Source: Hygrophila difformis (lineage: Eukaryota > Streptophyta > Magnoliopsida > Lamiales > Acanthaceae). From it: DNA of 64,000 nt. Made by a program: the position numbers and the translations under genes. Positions 11,945-24,783 of the stretch are shown here, piece after piece. Location of the stretch: positions 61,535,686 through 61,599,685 of the forward strand of contig JAOANR010000004.1 of NCBI GenBank assembly GCA_030278955.1, in the 5' to 3' direction. Under the pieces are notes generated by a model, which worked only from the letters and a program-made list of their open reading frames with translations, ran no database searches and had not been told where the DNA came from. Numbering within the stretch: the first letter of the stretch is position 1; each line of letters starts with the position of its first letter.

Positions 11945-12360
11945 GGGCCCGTTTGGATTGACTTTTAGAAAAAAGCAGAAGCCAAAAGCAGAAGCAGAAG
12001 TGAAAGCCAAAAGCAGAAGCAGGTTTTTTTCAAAAGTGTGTTTGGATGTGTAAAAGTGAAAAGTGCTTTTGAAATGTGTAAATTACCAAAAAGGATATGC
12101 TATTTATATGTAATAGTATATATTTATAGTGTAATTAAAATAAATTAATAGGGGCATTTATGACTCTGCACACATTACTAGGTGCTTTTGGCTTCTGCTT
12201 TTCGGACCTGGGTTGCTTCTCCCATAAGCACTTTTGCAGCTTTTCGAGGTGCTTTTGCTTTTTCTAAAAAGCCAAAACAAACACTATTTTTTCTTCAAAA
12301 GTGCTTTTGGCAGAAGCAAAAGCCAAAAACACTTGAAAAAAAGCCAATTCAAACAGGCTC
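11945..12360. mobile_element. Tourist-like MITE (PIF/Harbinger type)
   Basis: 416-base element with imperfect terminal inverted repeats of about 23 bases: the left end starts GGGCCCGTTTGGATTG and the right end, read inverted, starts GAGCCTGTTTGAATTG. It is flanked on both sides by TTA (11942-11944 and 12361-12363), the three-base target duplication typical of PIF/Harbinger elements. The sub-terminal parts are rich in AAAGCAGAAGC and its complement, so the whole unit can fold back. No transposase is encoded. Confidence 0.75.
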
Positions 12361-12421
12361 TTAATTCCCATAGTCTGGGATGAGGACCTGATATCCAACA
12401 TTTAGCTTGGGAGTTTCCCAT

Positions 12422-12686
12422 ATACTCTTTCCGTCTCATTTAACATGTCTTGTTTGATTTATGCACACAATCCAATACACATTTTCAATAGTTAATATCT
12501 CAAAATATTTACAACAAAAAATTATGAAAAATATATATTCTAAAACTATATGTTTCTACGATTCTAACCAGACCCAACTTGACTATTTTTTTCAAATATA
12601 TACTTGCTATAATATTGAGTCAAAGTTAAACAGTGAATAGTGTCAAAAAGTCAAACAAGCCAAGTAAGATGGGACGGAGGGAGTAG
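12422..12686. mobile_element. Stowaway-like MITE
   Basis: Starts TACTCTTTCCGTCTCATTTA and ends GATGGGACGGAGGGAGTA, so the ends are inverted copies and a TA is present at both sides, as expected for Tc1/mariner-type Stowaway elements. About 265 bases, noncoding, AT-rich interior shared with the copy at 24243-24508. Confidence 0.75.
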
Positions 12687-12701
12687 TTATAATGCTATGG
12701 A

Positions 12702-12804
12702 GATGTTTGGGAGTAAGTGGATAGCGGATTCAGAAAGAGAATTGTGAGTCAATTTGTTATTTGAATCTGCTATCTGCTAGCGGATACACTCACTCCCAAA
12801 CATC
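12702..12804. mobile_element. Short foldback MITE, CTCCCAAACATC family
   Basis: 103-base inverted repeat. The left end is GATGTTTGGGAGTAAGTGGA and the right end is its inverted counterpart ACTCACTCCCAAACATC. The middle has GCGGATTC..GAATCTGC and TGCTAGCGGA. It is very similar to the nested unit at 9368-9483. Confidence 0.6.
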
Positions 12805-12848
12805 ACCTATATCTATATAGAAATGGTTTTGTAAAACATATAAGTAGT

Positions 12849-13112
12849 ACTACCTCCGTTCTTGTTTAAGTGAGACATTTGCATAGTATTAACTATTCAT
12901 TGAATAACTTTGATCAATTTTTTTACATAGTTATATAAGAAAAAATATAGTCAAGTGAGATCTTGTTAGATTCGTCTAATCACGTAGTTTTAAAATATCA
13001 AATTTTTATAATTTTTATTTATGTACAATATGAGTTATTAACCTTTAAAAATATGTATTGGACGGCGTGAAACGCATAAATGATGCATTTAAAAGAGAAC
13101 AGAGGAAGTATA
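12849..13112. mobile_element. Stowaway-like MITE
   Basis: Starts TACTACCTCCGTTCTTGTTT and ends AAAAGAGAACAGAGGAAGTA. The interior has the conserved blocks ATCTTGTTAGATTCGTCTAA and ATTGGACGGCGTGAAACG seen in the copies at 26.7, 51.5 and 53.7 kb. Confidence 0.7.
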
Positions 13113-13764
13113 TGATATGATTTGATTATTATCATATACTACTAAATTACATGTATAATTTGGGGTTGCTATTAAAATTTAAAGCTTTAAAATTTGAAAA
13201 GTTAAAAGCTCCTCTTTTTAGTGATTAAAATTTGAATTTTTCTTCAAATACCAAATAAATAATATTCTTTGCTTTTTGAAATTTTTTTAGCATTTTAAAA
13301 ATTAATTACAACATAGACTGTAGACAATACCAAAAATTTCAAATCAAAATTCATGTAGTTGCACATTTATACAAATGAAGAAATAAAAATAAAAATTATT
13401 ATAAAATTAAAAAAGACACTCCTAATAGAAATATATTTTCATGAAATTAAAATCAATCGACGAGTTTTTTTTTTAAAATAATTATATTGTTCTTTAATGG
13501 CCCCATGTTTGAATTGTCGCCCTTTTTTTTTTGTTTTCCTTTTTTAAAGAATAAAACAATTAATTTGTATCTGAATTCCGCAAAAAAAAATTAATTTGTG
13601 TCTGAAAAGTGCAGTGCAGACAAGGAGCCACGAAATTTAAGTTATTAAGAAACAAAATGAAACTCGTGTTCGTGTCATTTCCCGTGGAAAAATAGAATAA
13701 AAATCTCAAACGGGCATCGGAATTTCAACCTTCGAATGGAAGGATAATTCGCCTAGCAATCGCC

Positions 13765-15974
13765 ATGGCTACCAACATCGGCACCTTGGAGAAAAAGTCA
13801 GTGATTATCCCAAAACATTCTTCGATTTTCATTTTTATTTGGGTTTTCAAACGAGCTTGTTTTGTTGAATTGGTGTGGAATCTTGTTTCAGTTGATAGAT
13901 TACAATTTTATCCTGGCCGAACAGTAAGTTGTGATTTTCCGATTACGTTATCAATTTTGTTTTATGCTACCCCGTCCATCTAGCGTTCATGACGAGCAGC
14001 GACGCGTAACGATTCGTGAAGGAATTTCATTTAAAGCAGTTGGGGTAACTCAATATCTTCTCCCGTGTTTTGGAAGAATTCCTGATAGTAGTCACTTGGA
14101 GTAATGCCATTGTCTCGACATTGAGAAAGAAATTATACTTGACGCGTGTTTAATTATTTGATGAAATGAGATAGGTTTTAGTACAGGAAGATTATTGCCA
14201 AAATTTAGTTTAGTTCGTTCTAATGTTGCTGAACCTTTTTTCAATCTGTACTAGTTGTGACAACTATAGGTTTTGTTTTCAGAAAATGTAATTAATTAAT
14301 ACGAAAGTGAACAAGATTAACAACACTGTTGTTCTTGATTTAGCTTGCTTGTTAGGGAAGGAGTTCTTGATGGTCAAATGTTGATTGGAATGTGATCATT
14401 TCTGGCTTGCTGCCCTGTTTGTCCTTCTTTGTCGATTATAGTTATAATGTGAGAAAGGAACTCAAGTGTTGTTACAAGTGTGCTTCCCTGCAAAATCTAT
14501 GTGACTAAAGATGCCTCCGACACTTGGTATTTAGTCCTGTATTAATTGTTAATTAGTTGTATAGTTAATAGCACAGATTCGTAAAGTAATGAAATAAACA
14601 GATTTGTTTGGTGCTATTTGAGGTGTGCATCATTTAGTTTTGGGAGCTGATGAGGAACATTTTTTTTTTGGGCATGTGGAACTGTTGTTCACAATCTGAG
14701 TTGTCTATTTGTCTCTATTTGAGGCCAGAGTATACGTGTTTTATTATAGATATGCTTTAGCTGGTTTGCTTATACTCTGCACAATTTTCAGGTACTTTGA
14801 TTCTTGTAAGAGGCAAGGAATTGCTCCGAATAAGGCAATTGTGGCAGCATTATTCAAGGTTTTACATGACAATAGCAATCTTGACTCTTGAGTCTTGACC
14901 CTTACAAATGACCCTTTTCTCTATCTAATTAATATTGTTTTCACTTTTCTTTTTCTGAAATTTATTTTCCCTCATCTCCTCCCTGTGAAACACTGCTTCT
15001 ATCAGCTTTTTTGATGAAACCTACCACACATACCTTATTGTTGAAATGACTTGATGTCAAGAAACATTCTGAAATCTTTAAAGAGATTGGCACATTGACA
15101 GCGCCTAAAAGTTTCCTCCTAATTTGAATCTCTAGGATTGCCAACTTATATTCTATTTCTTTGTACTTTTGTATGCGTTTTCTCTATTATTATGATTTTT
15201 GTTTCATGGAATATTCATTTTATGTATGTTTTCTTGAACTTCTCTTTAAGTTTGCTACCTGATTCTATTAAACATCTTGATTGGTCCTATTGTTTCTAAT
15301 ACAGGCTAAGATCAAGAAAGCCCGCCGCGAGATATGTACTTTAAAAATTTCAATGGATGACTTGAAAGATGTTGAGTTTTATCCTCTTCTAGATCTGTTA
15401 ATGGAAATTGATAGTTCTGAGATTGACGCTGTTGATATGGTAAATAAATCTGCATGTGTGCTGGGCGCAGAATATGCTTCTGCTTTGCTGCATGCTGTTC
15501 GCAGAAAGCTTCGAGTGGTTGATATTCGTGACATCTCGTTTGGGAAGGACTTCTTACTGTATGTAATTTACTTAATGTGTTCCTTCCAATGAGTTCCCCC
15601 CTTATTTTATGCCGGGATGGAAATTTTTTGATATTCAAGTGCTATTGTTGCTTGCCGTGCTGTCATTTTTTTGCCTGAGATATCTGTATTTGGTTTTGGA
15701 TGATTTTAATTCATTTTCTTTTATTTGAGGTGATTGTGGTTCAAAAGGCCAGGCCGGCCACTTCAAATTCTGTTTCTTGATAGCTGTGCTTAATATTTGG
15801 GTTATCATTTTACGGTTCTTACTGATAACATTCCTGAATTTCTTAAGAAATAGATATGGAAACTTTGATTGTACTAACCTTATAAATTTTTGTTGGATGT
15901 GAGCTGAGATTGTTCAGCTGCCCCATTTACTGCGATATTGTTTTAGAATTTTTTTTCTTTTGTTCTTTTGTTTA

Positions 15975-16031
<57 letters not shown>

Positions 16032-18156
16032 ATTTGCCTTATTGCAATAGCATTATTATATACATTTTATTTATGAAATCTCTCCCTCACCCCTCTCTAT
16101 GTTGTATATACCTGTCTATGCATTTCATTTATACATGTACGGACACACAGATGCAGATATTTTACATCTTCTGTTACTGAAGTTTCTGTGTTACTTACAT
16201 GATTTGAGGAATCTATTTCAAGTTTTAACTCACTTGGACATCTTTTTTCCAGGGATCTTGCTCAACGAGGCTTAGCATGCCAAGCCTTAAATTTAAGGTC
16301 TTCCCATTTTCGAAAGCTCAGCATGGTTGGAAATTTTGTGCAAATGCATACACTGAACCTTGATTTTAGCACATCCCTTTCATGTTTCCGGGAGGATTGC
16401 TTTACTTGTATGCCAAACTTAAGATTTCTTTCACTATGCGAAACAAGAATCACAAACCTCTGGACAACTAGTGCAGCACTTGCAAAGCTTCCTTCACTAG
16501 TTGAACTTCGATTTCAGAATTGCTTATATTGTGGTGACATGGAGTATTCATCTTTGTCATCTGGAAATGAAATAAATGATGACATTGGTTCAAATTATAC
16601 TGAACTTGGCTTGCATGTAGATTTACATTCTCCAAGTGATGAAGTTTTTTCGCGTTTACAACTAAACATGGATGATGAAGATATGGGCAATTATGATATG
16701 GTTCAGGACATCAGAAGTTCCAATGAGGATTCTTCAGATGACAGTGAAGTTGACTTTTCAGTAGGTCACCATATGGACCTTGATTTAATGGAACTCTCTC
16801 CTGATCGAAGTCTTGGTTGGGATGAACTGGCTCATATGCAGAATGAGGTATTGAAGTATTCTGTTTTCCCCAGTTAGTTCTCATTATGCTGTATTTATAT
16901 TTGTGGTGGACGTGTGCTGTGATTCAACCTCTATAATTTGAGTTACTGTGTTATGGCATTGAATCTTTATTCTTGTGTTGGCTGCTATAGTATCCTCTCC
17001 AAATCGTTTGCTTGCTATGTAATTATTAAGGCAAAACTGGCTAAGCTCAAAGCTTCTTTTGCATAAGATTATGATTTACCGTTGTAGAGTGTTGATTATG
17101 GCCAGTCAATTCTTTGAAATCTCATATGTTACAATCTCTAAGAATTGGGAGACATTTATTTTCTTCAAATATTGATTACTCGTTTTATGTTAATCAGATA
17201 TCTTTTGGATCACTGGACATGCCAGATGATGACCCCTTCTCATCTGGATCGGTGAACTTTAGTGCTATAACATCAATTGCTAAAAAGAAGTACATTGCTC
17301 GTCATGCATCTCCAATATGCTATGAGAAGCATTACAGAGATTACATTATAGCTTCATTTCCAAACCTGAAAGTTCTTGATAATCTGCCCATTGGAAAAGT
17401 TGACAGGGAGAGAGCCAAAGATATCTTCACTCAATATTTCGAGTATCTTCCATATAACAGACGTAATAGGGAAAGTGTGATTAGTCTGCTGCAGAAACGC
17501 GAAATAAGTGCAAACCTCCCTTGTACTCATGCCTCGAGGAAAAAGTTTTCCTCTTCATCAAGAAAATCTCAGTACTTCTATTCCAGATCAATATCTGCTG
17601 CAAAAATGGGATCTTCTGCATGGCCTACTTTGCATCCTCTTTCCATAACAGGTGGTGTGTTGAACGAAAGAAGAAATTTTCGTCCAAGGCAATTTGAGTA
17701 CCATCCATCAGACTCGAGCCTTATGGTTTTTGGAACCTTAGATGGTGAAGTCGTCATTGTAAACCATGAAAATGGGAAGATTGTTAGTTACATACCATCA
17801 CTTGGAGCCATGAATAGTGTCCTGGGATTATGCTGGATGAAAAGGTACCCTTCCAAGGTACACCATTGTTACAGTGTTTCTAATTCTGTATGCATTTAAT
17901 ATTAGTTGCACTTGCTATTTCAGTTATGGAAGCTTTATGCGCAACTGCTATGATTTTCCGATGGCTACAGCCAAAATGATTTATTTAATCAATAATTAGG
18001 TTGCTATGATTATTCTAATGCTCTCATTCTGATCTGAACTGACGTATTGCTACTATATGGAGACATCTATCTGTATCTTGAGCAGCTGGTTTCTCCATAA
18101 TGACAAATGTGCTTTAATTCCTAATCCTGAATAATTGGTTTTTCTTTTGTTCTTCT

Positions 18157-18210
<54 letters not shown>

Positions 18211-20663
18211 GGTGGGGGTGGGTGGGTTGGGGGGCAGGGTACGGTGGGGGTGGGAGTGGTGAGTTTCTTCCTGAATTTTCTTGTCTGATTGGCATCCCAT
18301 GTAAAAGAAGTGTACGACATTGTAAAGCGCATTCAATGTGAGTTTAAATTGTAGTTCAAGGGCTTTTAATATTTGTATTGAAAAAGATCCCCTGTTCTCA
18401 TGATGGCATAGTAGATTTAGATCCAGTATGGTTTTTGTGATGAAACATTTTTTTTCCTGTTATTCTTGGTACCATATTCTTAGCTTGCCGTGAACTGAAA
18501 GTGCTGCAATATTTATTTATCAAAGATGTTAGCATCTCATTCTAATAAATTTTTTGCATCTCAGCTCATTGCTGGTTCTGATAATGGTTCACTTCGATTA
18601 TATGACATACAACATTTTCCACCCACAAGTAGAGGCCTGCATGATGCTCGTGGTTCTATCACCTTTGATGAATTCGACCAGTTGACTTCTGTTCATGTGA
18701 ACTCCACGGATGAACTATTTCTTGCAAGTGGATACTCAAAAAATGTTGCATTATATGATATTGGCACCGGAAGCCGTTTGCAAGTTTTTGCTGATATGCA
18801 TCGGGAGCATATCAATGTAGTCAAGTTTTCAAATCACTCACCATCTATTTTTGCAACTTCATCTTTTGATCAGGATATTAAGATGTGGGATATAAGACAA
18901 AAGCCAATCCAACCTTGTTATACTGCTACAAGCTATCGGGGGAATGTTATGGTCTGTTTTTCCCCTGATGATCATTATCTTCTTGTTTCAGCCGTTGACA
19001 ACGAGGTAACTTTCGGTGTTGGGGGTTTGAATTATATGGTTCATCCAATGTATTGAACAAAAGAAACAGATATTGAGTGTCATTCACTTTTTTTTTTTTT
19101 CCCCTAATTTTCTATAGTTTAATGGTTATAGACATATATAATATTATATTTAAGGAAGTTTTACATATATCCTTCTTGCGTAACTGCTTTGCTGCTGGAT
19201 TGATAATGATTTATCTGAACACTGCTGAAACAATTTGGTAATGCTTAAGGAGAGTCAAACCATTTTCATGCAGCATCATAGGGTTGGTTGATATAACTTT
19301 TACATGTTTCTTTATATGACTTTTGCAAGTGAAAAAGAAAGTTTAAGAAACCAACACATCGATGTACTCTTTAGAGTGGTGAATTTTGTTAAAATTGCTA
19401 ACTTTTGAAGGGCTAGGATCTCTTGGGCTCCAATGTTTTGCACAAACAGTTTAACACATTTACGCATAGCGGTGCTTGATGCATCTCTTACAAAACATAC
19501 AAGGTTGTTTTTGCCAGGTAAAACAGCTACTGGCAGTGGATGGAAGGCTTCATCTGGATTTTGATATAGCTTCCACTGGAAGTTCTCAAAACTATACTCG
19601 TTCTTACTACATGAGTGGGAGGGATTATGTAATAAGTGGAAGCTGTGATGAACATGTCGTCCGCATTTGCTGTGCTAACACAGGGAGGCGGCTCAGGGAT
19701 GTATCATTGGAGGTCTGTATGCTTATTCTTTCACTATCATGACCTTTTGAAGACAAAGTAGAAGTCGAATTGAAACTCAGTTAAAATAAAAGTGCTAAAT
19801 GTATATAAGGTTGATGTCCTCCTGGCAAACTTAAGAGGCATAGCATCACGATTCCCTTCATGGACTGTGCAAGTATGTGCAGTTTTTTATTTTGTTTTCA
19901 TCTCATAGAGAAATTCAGAAATAGAAATTATTGGAGTTACTATTGGTATCTAGCTGTGCCAAGTATGCAAGTGTTATTTAGTTGCAATTGTTATTTTTCT
20001 TATTATCATGCTTACTTTTATTGTTAAAATCACCAACACAATCTTCATCGTTGTTATCACCAAATAATATATGTTGTGAACAAAACACTTTGGTTTTATA
20101 CTGCAGGGTAAAGGTGTGGGTGCTTCAATGTTTGTTCAATCTCTGAGGGGTGACCCTTTCCGGGTAAATTTTTGCAAAGATGTTCCTCTTTTATTCTCTT
20201 TCGTGTTCACTGTAGTAGTTCTATGTCTCTAATTGCGTAGCTACAGTAGGAGCTTAACCTTTTATGTGTAGTCATTTCACATAGCATTGGAGCTGAAGTT
20301 CAATTTTTAAATCTCCATCACCACCCATTTATGAATTCATCTGAACTTATTCGATGGTAGGAACTCTAGCCAATAAGCTGTTACATCTCTTATATCCTAT
20401 ATAATGTTCTCTGGATTTCAGGATTTCAACATGAGCATATTGGCTGCCTATATACTTCCAAGCTCAAATTCAGAAATTGTTAAGGTGTAGTTTGTGTATA
20501 TATGCGTGCGTGCTTTATATTATTTTACTTTATCACAATATATAATCCAAAATATCTTACATTTTCAGCATACTTGTAGGTTAACCTTCTGGAATCCAGT
20601 GACCATGATAAATTGCATAATTACAAGCAGCAGTTTCACTCGGTTACTGGAATGGGTGGTTGA
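13765..20663 (+). CDS. Plant LRR plus WD40-repeat protein (transducin-family)
   Basis: Ten exons: 13765-13796, 14792-14858, 15305-15558, 16253-16847, 17198-17857, 18565-19005, 19518-19712, 20107-20163, 20422-20484 and 20580-20663. They join in frame to 815 residues. The N-terminus reads MATNIGTLEKKYFDSCKRQG. Leucine-rich segments follow at roughly 65-200 (MHTLNLDFSTSLSCF, MPNLRFLSLCETRITNLW, LPSLVELRFQNCLYC), then an acidic linker (EDSSDDSEVDFS), then WD40-type blades from about 430 on (HPSDSSLMVFGTLDGEVVIVNHENGKIVSY, LIAGSDNGSLRLYD, ELFLASGYSKNVALYDI, SIFATSSFDQDIKMWDIRQ, YVISGSCDEHVVRICC). The layout matches a conserved single plant family with no well-established function; a scaffold role is inferred. 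A decayed partial copy lies at 27967-28612. Exon 9 could also read through to a TAG at 20488, but exon 10 continues the family similarity. Confidence 0.88.
15975..16032. repeat. CT and TA microsatellite in intron 3
   Basis: A CT run is followed by two TA runs separated by a short interruption, within the third intron of the LRR/WD40 gene. Confidence 0.85.
18157..18210. repeat. CT microsatellite followed by a T run, in intron 5
   Basis: About 13 CT units, then about 28 T. It lies inside the fifth intron of the LRR/WD40 gene, well upstream of the exon 6 acceptor, so it is unlikely to affect splicing. Confidence 0.9.
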
Positions 20664-23076
20664 TGTAATATCCCCTACCATATTAGTAATATACTATGTT
20701 GTACATTATCAATAAGTGAATAGCATAGTCTTGATAGCTCAATTAAAAGAAATATGGGAGATCTAATTTCTGATGCTGTTGTACTTCATTTCTGATAGCT
20801 TAAGGTTATTAAATGCATTTTAAGCCCTGTGTTAATGTAACTCTTGTAACCTTTTATGTAATTAGATGGAGGGTTTCAACTTTTTGATGTTGTTTCTGTT
20901 GAATGTTAAGAGTTGGTTTATTCTCTGGATCCAAGATTATTTTGTATAATACCTTCCATACCATAAATCTTCATAGCAACTCGTTGTTATGACCACACTC
21001 AACACATAATATATGCGAGATTTGTTCCACTTCTCGTCCAATGGCTAAATCCCGAGTTACATAAAACCGCTGTCCAATCTATTTGATTACCAAAAGCAGC
21101 ATGGGGGTCATCTACATGTAGAAATTGTGTTGACAGTTTGTTCCTATGGGGTTCTTTCCTCATACTCAAATTCAGTGCTGGTAAGTACTTGCACCCAATA
21201 ATTGTTGTCTGACATTTGTTATGTGTCTAACAAGAATCCAATTTGTTTGATCTGATTATTACAATACTTGCTGTAGGCGATACAAGTGCGTCCCATGGTG
21301 GTCCTGAAACTTCATCCTTTGAACCTAAATCATCTAGTGCAGTTTCAACCAGGTGAGGTAAGAATTAACTAAGAAGCAACTTCACTGGCACTGGTATGAG
21401 TCTTTTTAATGCCAAGACTTAGTCAATGAGATGATGCCTTTGCCCCTTGTTTTGTTTATCTGGGTTTAATCTTCAAGTATGTGAGTTTTAAATTCTTATC
21501 AGATGCCTTATGTTTAACGTCATTCCCAGTTGCCAAATGAATTAATTCAGTTTGCTTTGGATGCAGTCAGATTTCCATTTCCATTCCAGCTTGATTACTT
21601 TTGTCAGCTGTGAGTTTTCATTTTTCCTTGAATTGAAGCGGGTTTGATTAGAATGAGGCAAAAATTGATTCGCAATCCTGGGTGGGGCACAAAAAGGTAC
21701 ATTTCCAGATGGTTTGGTGGCACTGAATGTCACGTACAGGTAAGTGCTCTTTGCCACTTTCATTTTACTCATTAAAGTGGGCATTTTATTTTATTTTATT
21801 TTATTTTTTTTTGAGACTCGGTATGTGATCTGTCTAGAATTTGTTGAATTTGTTCTCTCTTAACTAGTAAGGTAGTAAAATATGAGTATTAAAGAGGATG
21901 CATTGGATCTAGCATATTCCTATTTCCTACCATCCCCAGCTGGCAGTCAGAGACAAGCCCCTCCCTCCCATACTGTAATAATATAGTTGTACTAATAAAG
22001 ATAAAACGCGTACCTTTGTTGTTTGGTGCTCCCAGAAACCTCGTGGATTGTCAGTCCCACCTTCCCCACTCCACCTATTCACAAATCACACAATTGTACT
22101 GTCCTACACCTTACGTTGTCCTCAGATATGGTTATGCATTGAACCCTCAATCACCAATTTGTGGTCATCTCATCAAATAAGTAACTCATAAGATCTTCAA
22201 TTTCCATGAAATAGGTGGATATTTTAGTCTTGGGGATTTCCCGTAAATTCTTTTGGGGGAAGGATGGAATCGGTGGAGCTCTATGGTGAATTTCACTATA
22301 GGGCCTATCTAGTAATGAGAGGCTGAGTTGTATCCAAAATGCTCACATTGAATTCCTCAATAATCGGCTAGCGATTTAAGGTGGTTGTGTTAGGTATTTG
22401 GTATATGTGTATAGTTTTTTTGGAAGGACACTATAGGGAGTCTGCTAGTTTTTATGTTCTCCAGTTTAGTCATTGATATTCGGTCCTAAATATAATGTGT
22501 AATAATCTTACACCATTGTGTACTAACCTTTCTATCGTGGTGGTAGCTTATAGGAACGAGTCCAGGCCATAAAAGGATGCTAACCTATCTTATAAAGAAC
22601 GGGTTTTTAGGACAATTTATATTTCAAATTGATCACCACAATATATATCTTTAACTGCAGACTTGCGTTAAATAAATCACACGTTTTCCTGATTGACTCT
22701 ACATGGTTTTTTCTTTTCTAATTTAATTTCTTTGATGATATTGTTCTATTCTATTGATTTTTTTTTTATCTAATATGATATGGATGGAGCCTTACACTGT
22801 AATAAAAAGTCTATATAATAATTGATCGAACACACGAATGCGATGGTTTTCGAATTCATTAATAATATATACATAAACAGTACAAGTGTTCAATTTTTAA
22901 TAAAAGCCTGCTCTAAATCCACTGTATTGGTATATCCCTAAAAGCATGCCACTCCAGTATTGCTTGCTACAGGAAGATCCTATCTCCATCCCTTTCCCCC
23001 ACCCTCTATAAATACCTTCACCCCATTCCTCATTCTTCCTCACTAAAGAAAACTAAAAGAAAAGAATATAATAAAA
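20664..23076. other. Intergenic between LRR/WD40 and GASA genes
   Basis: The first several hundred bases should include the 3' UTR of the LRR/WD40 gene. A short stretch at 21277-21353 has acceptor-like and donor-like borders (CTGTAG before, GTGAGGTA after) and could be an extra or alternative 3' exon, but I see no family match. The rest is AT-rich with no recognisable feature until the GASA promoter. Confidence 0.4.
23007..23014 (+). promoter_or_regulatory. TATA box of the GASA gene
   Basis: TATAAATA lies 70 bases before the ATG at 23077, following a C-rich stretch. Spacing fits a core promoter with a leader of about 40 bases, ending in the A-rich context ATAAAAATGA around the start codon. 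Confidence 0.65.
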
Positions 23077-23502
23077 ATGAAGGGTGCTGTGATGTTGGTT
23101 TCTCTCATCCTCCTCCTCTTTATCCTTGTCCTCAGCAACGGAGGAGTCATCCAGCCTACCATGGCAGCCAAGTTTGGTAAGCAACTTAATTGTCCATGAA
23201 TCCAGTCCGTGTGTAATAAGTTTGTTTTAATAATAATGTGCGAACATTACACTGATCATGGCTACCCTATCCTTGACGACATTATACTATATGGCATTAA
23301 AAAAAATGCAGGGTACCTGTCATGCGGGCAGCGTTGCGCAATGAGGTGCAAAAAAGCAAGCGTGAAGGATCGGTGCCTCAAGTACTGTGGGATTTGCTGC
23401 TTGAAGTGCAAGTGCGTGCCGTCGGGGACATATGGGAACAAGCACCAGTGCCCTTGCTATAGAGACTTGCGCAGCTCCAAGGGCACCCCTAAATGCCCTT
23501 AG
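23077..23502 (+). CDS. GASA/snakin family cysteine-rich peptide
   Basis: Exons 23077-23176 and 23312-23502 join to 96 residues. Residues 1 to about 30 form a signal peptide ([23 protein letters not shown]), so the product is secreted. The C-terminal 60 residues are the GASA domain with all twelve cysteines in the family pattern (C..C...C........C...C..CC..C.C, then C.C and a final KCP), expected to form six disulfides. The intron interrupts the short linker just before the domain. GASA peptides are often induced by gibberellin and take part in growth and redox control; some (snakins) have antimicrobial activity. Which of these roles applies here cannot be read from the sequence. Confidence 0.95.
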
Positions 23503-24783
23503 TTATTAGAACAACCACCATATAATATATACATATATCCACAAATTATTATTACACACGTCTACTCCTTCCTTGTTTCACCTCCTCTCTACAATTGGGT
23601 GGTATTTCTTAACTAGAGTGGTGTTGGTGAATGGTGATCATGTACGGGTGTTTATAAATACGGGAATGTGTCGACTGTTTTGAAATGTTTTTGTATGCAG
23701 CGTGCTATTTTGTACCCTAGCGCCAGATAAATAAATCGCTTGCAATATTGGAGTAGTAGTAGTAGTGCTTTGTCTATTGTCTAGGCTCGAGTGTCGGCCG
23801 AGTTATTTTTTAGCGTGTACGGGTATCTTCAGGCGACGTTGGGTCTAAAACAAATGTCGATCGAGTTATTTGATTTGAACTATAAATTTAACTTGAATTA
23901 AATCGAATTAAAGTATAAATTCAAATTTGCAATTCATTAGATTGAATTTTGATTTTTCGTTAAATTTATTTTGGAATTTAAAATGATTATTGAAAAGATA
24001 TTTAAAGTTATATTCTAAGCAGCTTTGTTCGCCCTTGTTTAAAGTTATATTCTGAGCAGCTATGTTAACATTATATTCCACCCTTGTTTGCACTATCTAT
24101 TGTTCCAGGAAATGGTAAATCGATCTCTGTAAATGATTGCCTGTAAGGTAATCACCCCAGGGCAAAAAAATGAATAACACATTAGTTATTGGACCGTAAG
24201 TCTTAACTAGTTAATTATCTCATGACTCATCCATTCGTATTTTTTACTCCTCTGTCCCATTTAAGATGTCTTTTTTCATTTCTGCAAACAATCAAATGTA
24301 CTTTTTCAATCGTTAATATCTCAAAATATATACAACAAAAAATTATGTAAAATATGTACTATAAAACTACATGATTATACGATTCTAATAAGATCCAATT
24401 CGACTATTTTTTTTCAAACATATATTTGGAATAATATTGAGTCAAATTTAAATAATGAACAGTGCCAAAAAGTCAAACCAGACATCTTGCCTGAGACGGA
24501 GGTGAGTATTTTTTTAAGTATGTGAATTCGTTTATTGATATGAAGATTTCAAGGTCAACAATAAAGGTATAAAACGGGCCTAATCCTTTTAAAAGCTAAG
24601 AAGGCCCAATTCCAATCGACCCATAATGAGGCCCAGTTATTGCAGACTTGAACGATCGAAACTGATTATCTGCGATGCCAGTGCAGTGCCACCAAGATAT
24701 CTGCTGCTTCATTCGAATTTGAATTTCAATACTTCCCATCACCATTTTCAATCTAGGTTTTCCGAAGATTCGCATCATTAGCC
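23503..24783. other. Intergenic between GASA and TXNDC9-like genes
   Basis: Includes the GASA 3' UTR, an AT-rich stretch at 23870-24110 with two near-identical short segments (TTAAAGTTATATTCTGAGCAGC type, about 24005 and 24040), and the MITE at 24243-24508. The bases after 24510 should contain the promoter of the next gene. No other gene is seen. Confidence 0.4.
24243..24508. mobile_element. Stowaway-like MITE
   Basis: Starts TACTCCTCTGTCCCATTTAA and ends GCCTGAGACGGAGGTGAGTA, inverted ends with TA at each border. The interior (CAAAATATATACAACAAAAA, GATCCAATTCGACTATTTT) matches the copy at 12422-12686. Confidence 0.75.

Larger units (their letters stand above)
11339..13764. other. Intergenic, repeat-rich
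   Basis: Between the divergent DUF620 and LRR/WD40 genes. It holds an AAT microsatellite, a Tourist-like MITE, two Stowaway-like MITEs and a short foldback element, each listed separately. The remainder (about 13115-13700) is AT-rich with no recognisable feature; the last 60 bases should contain the LRR/WD40 5' leader. Confidence 0.5.
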
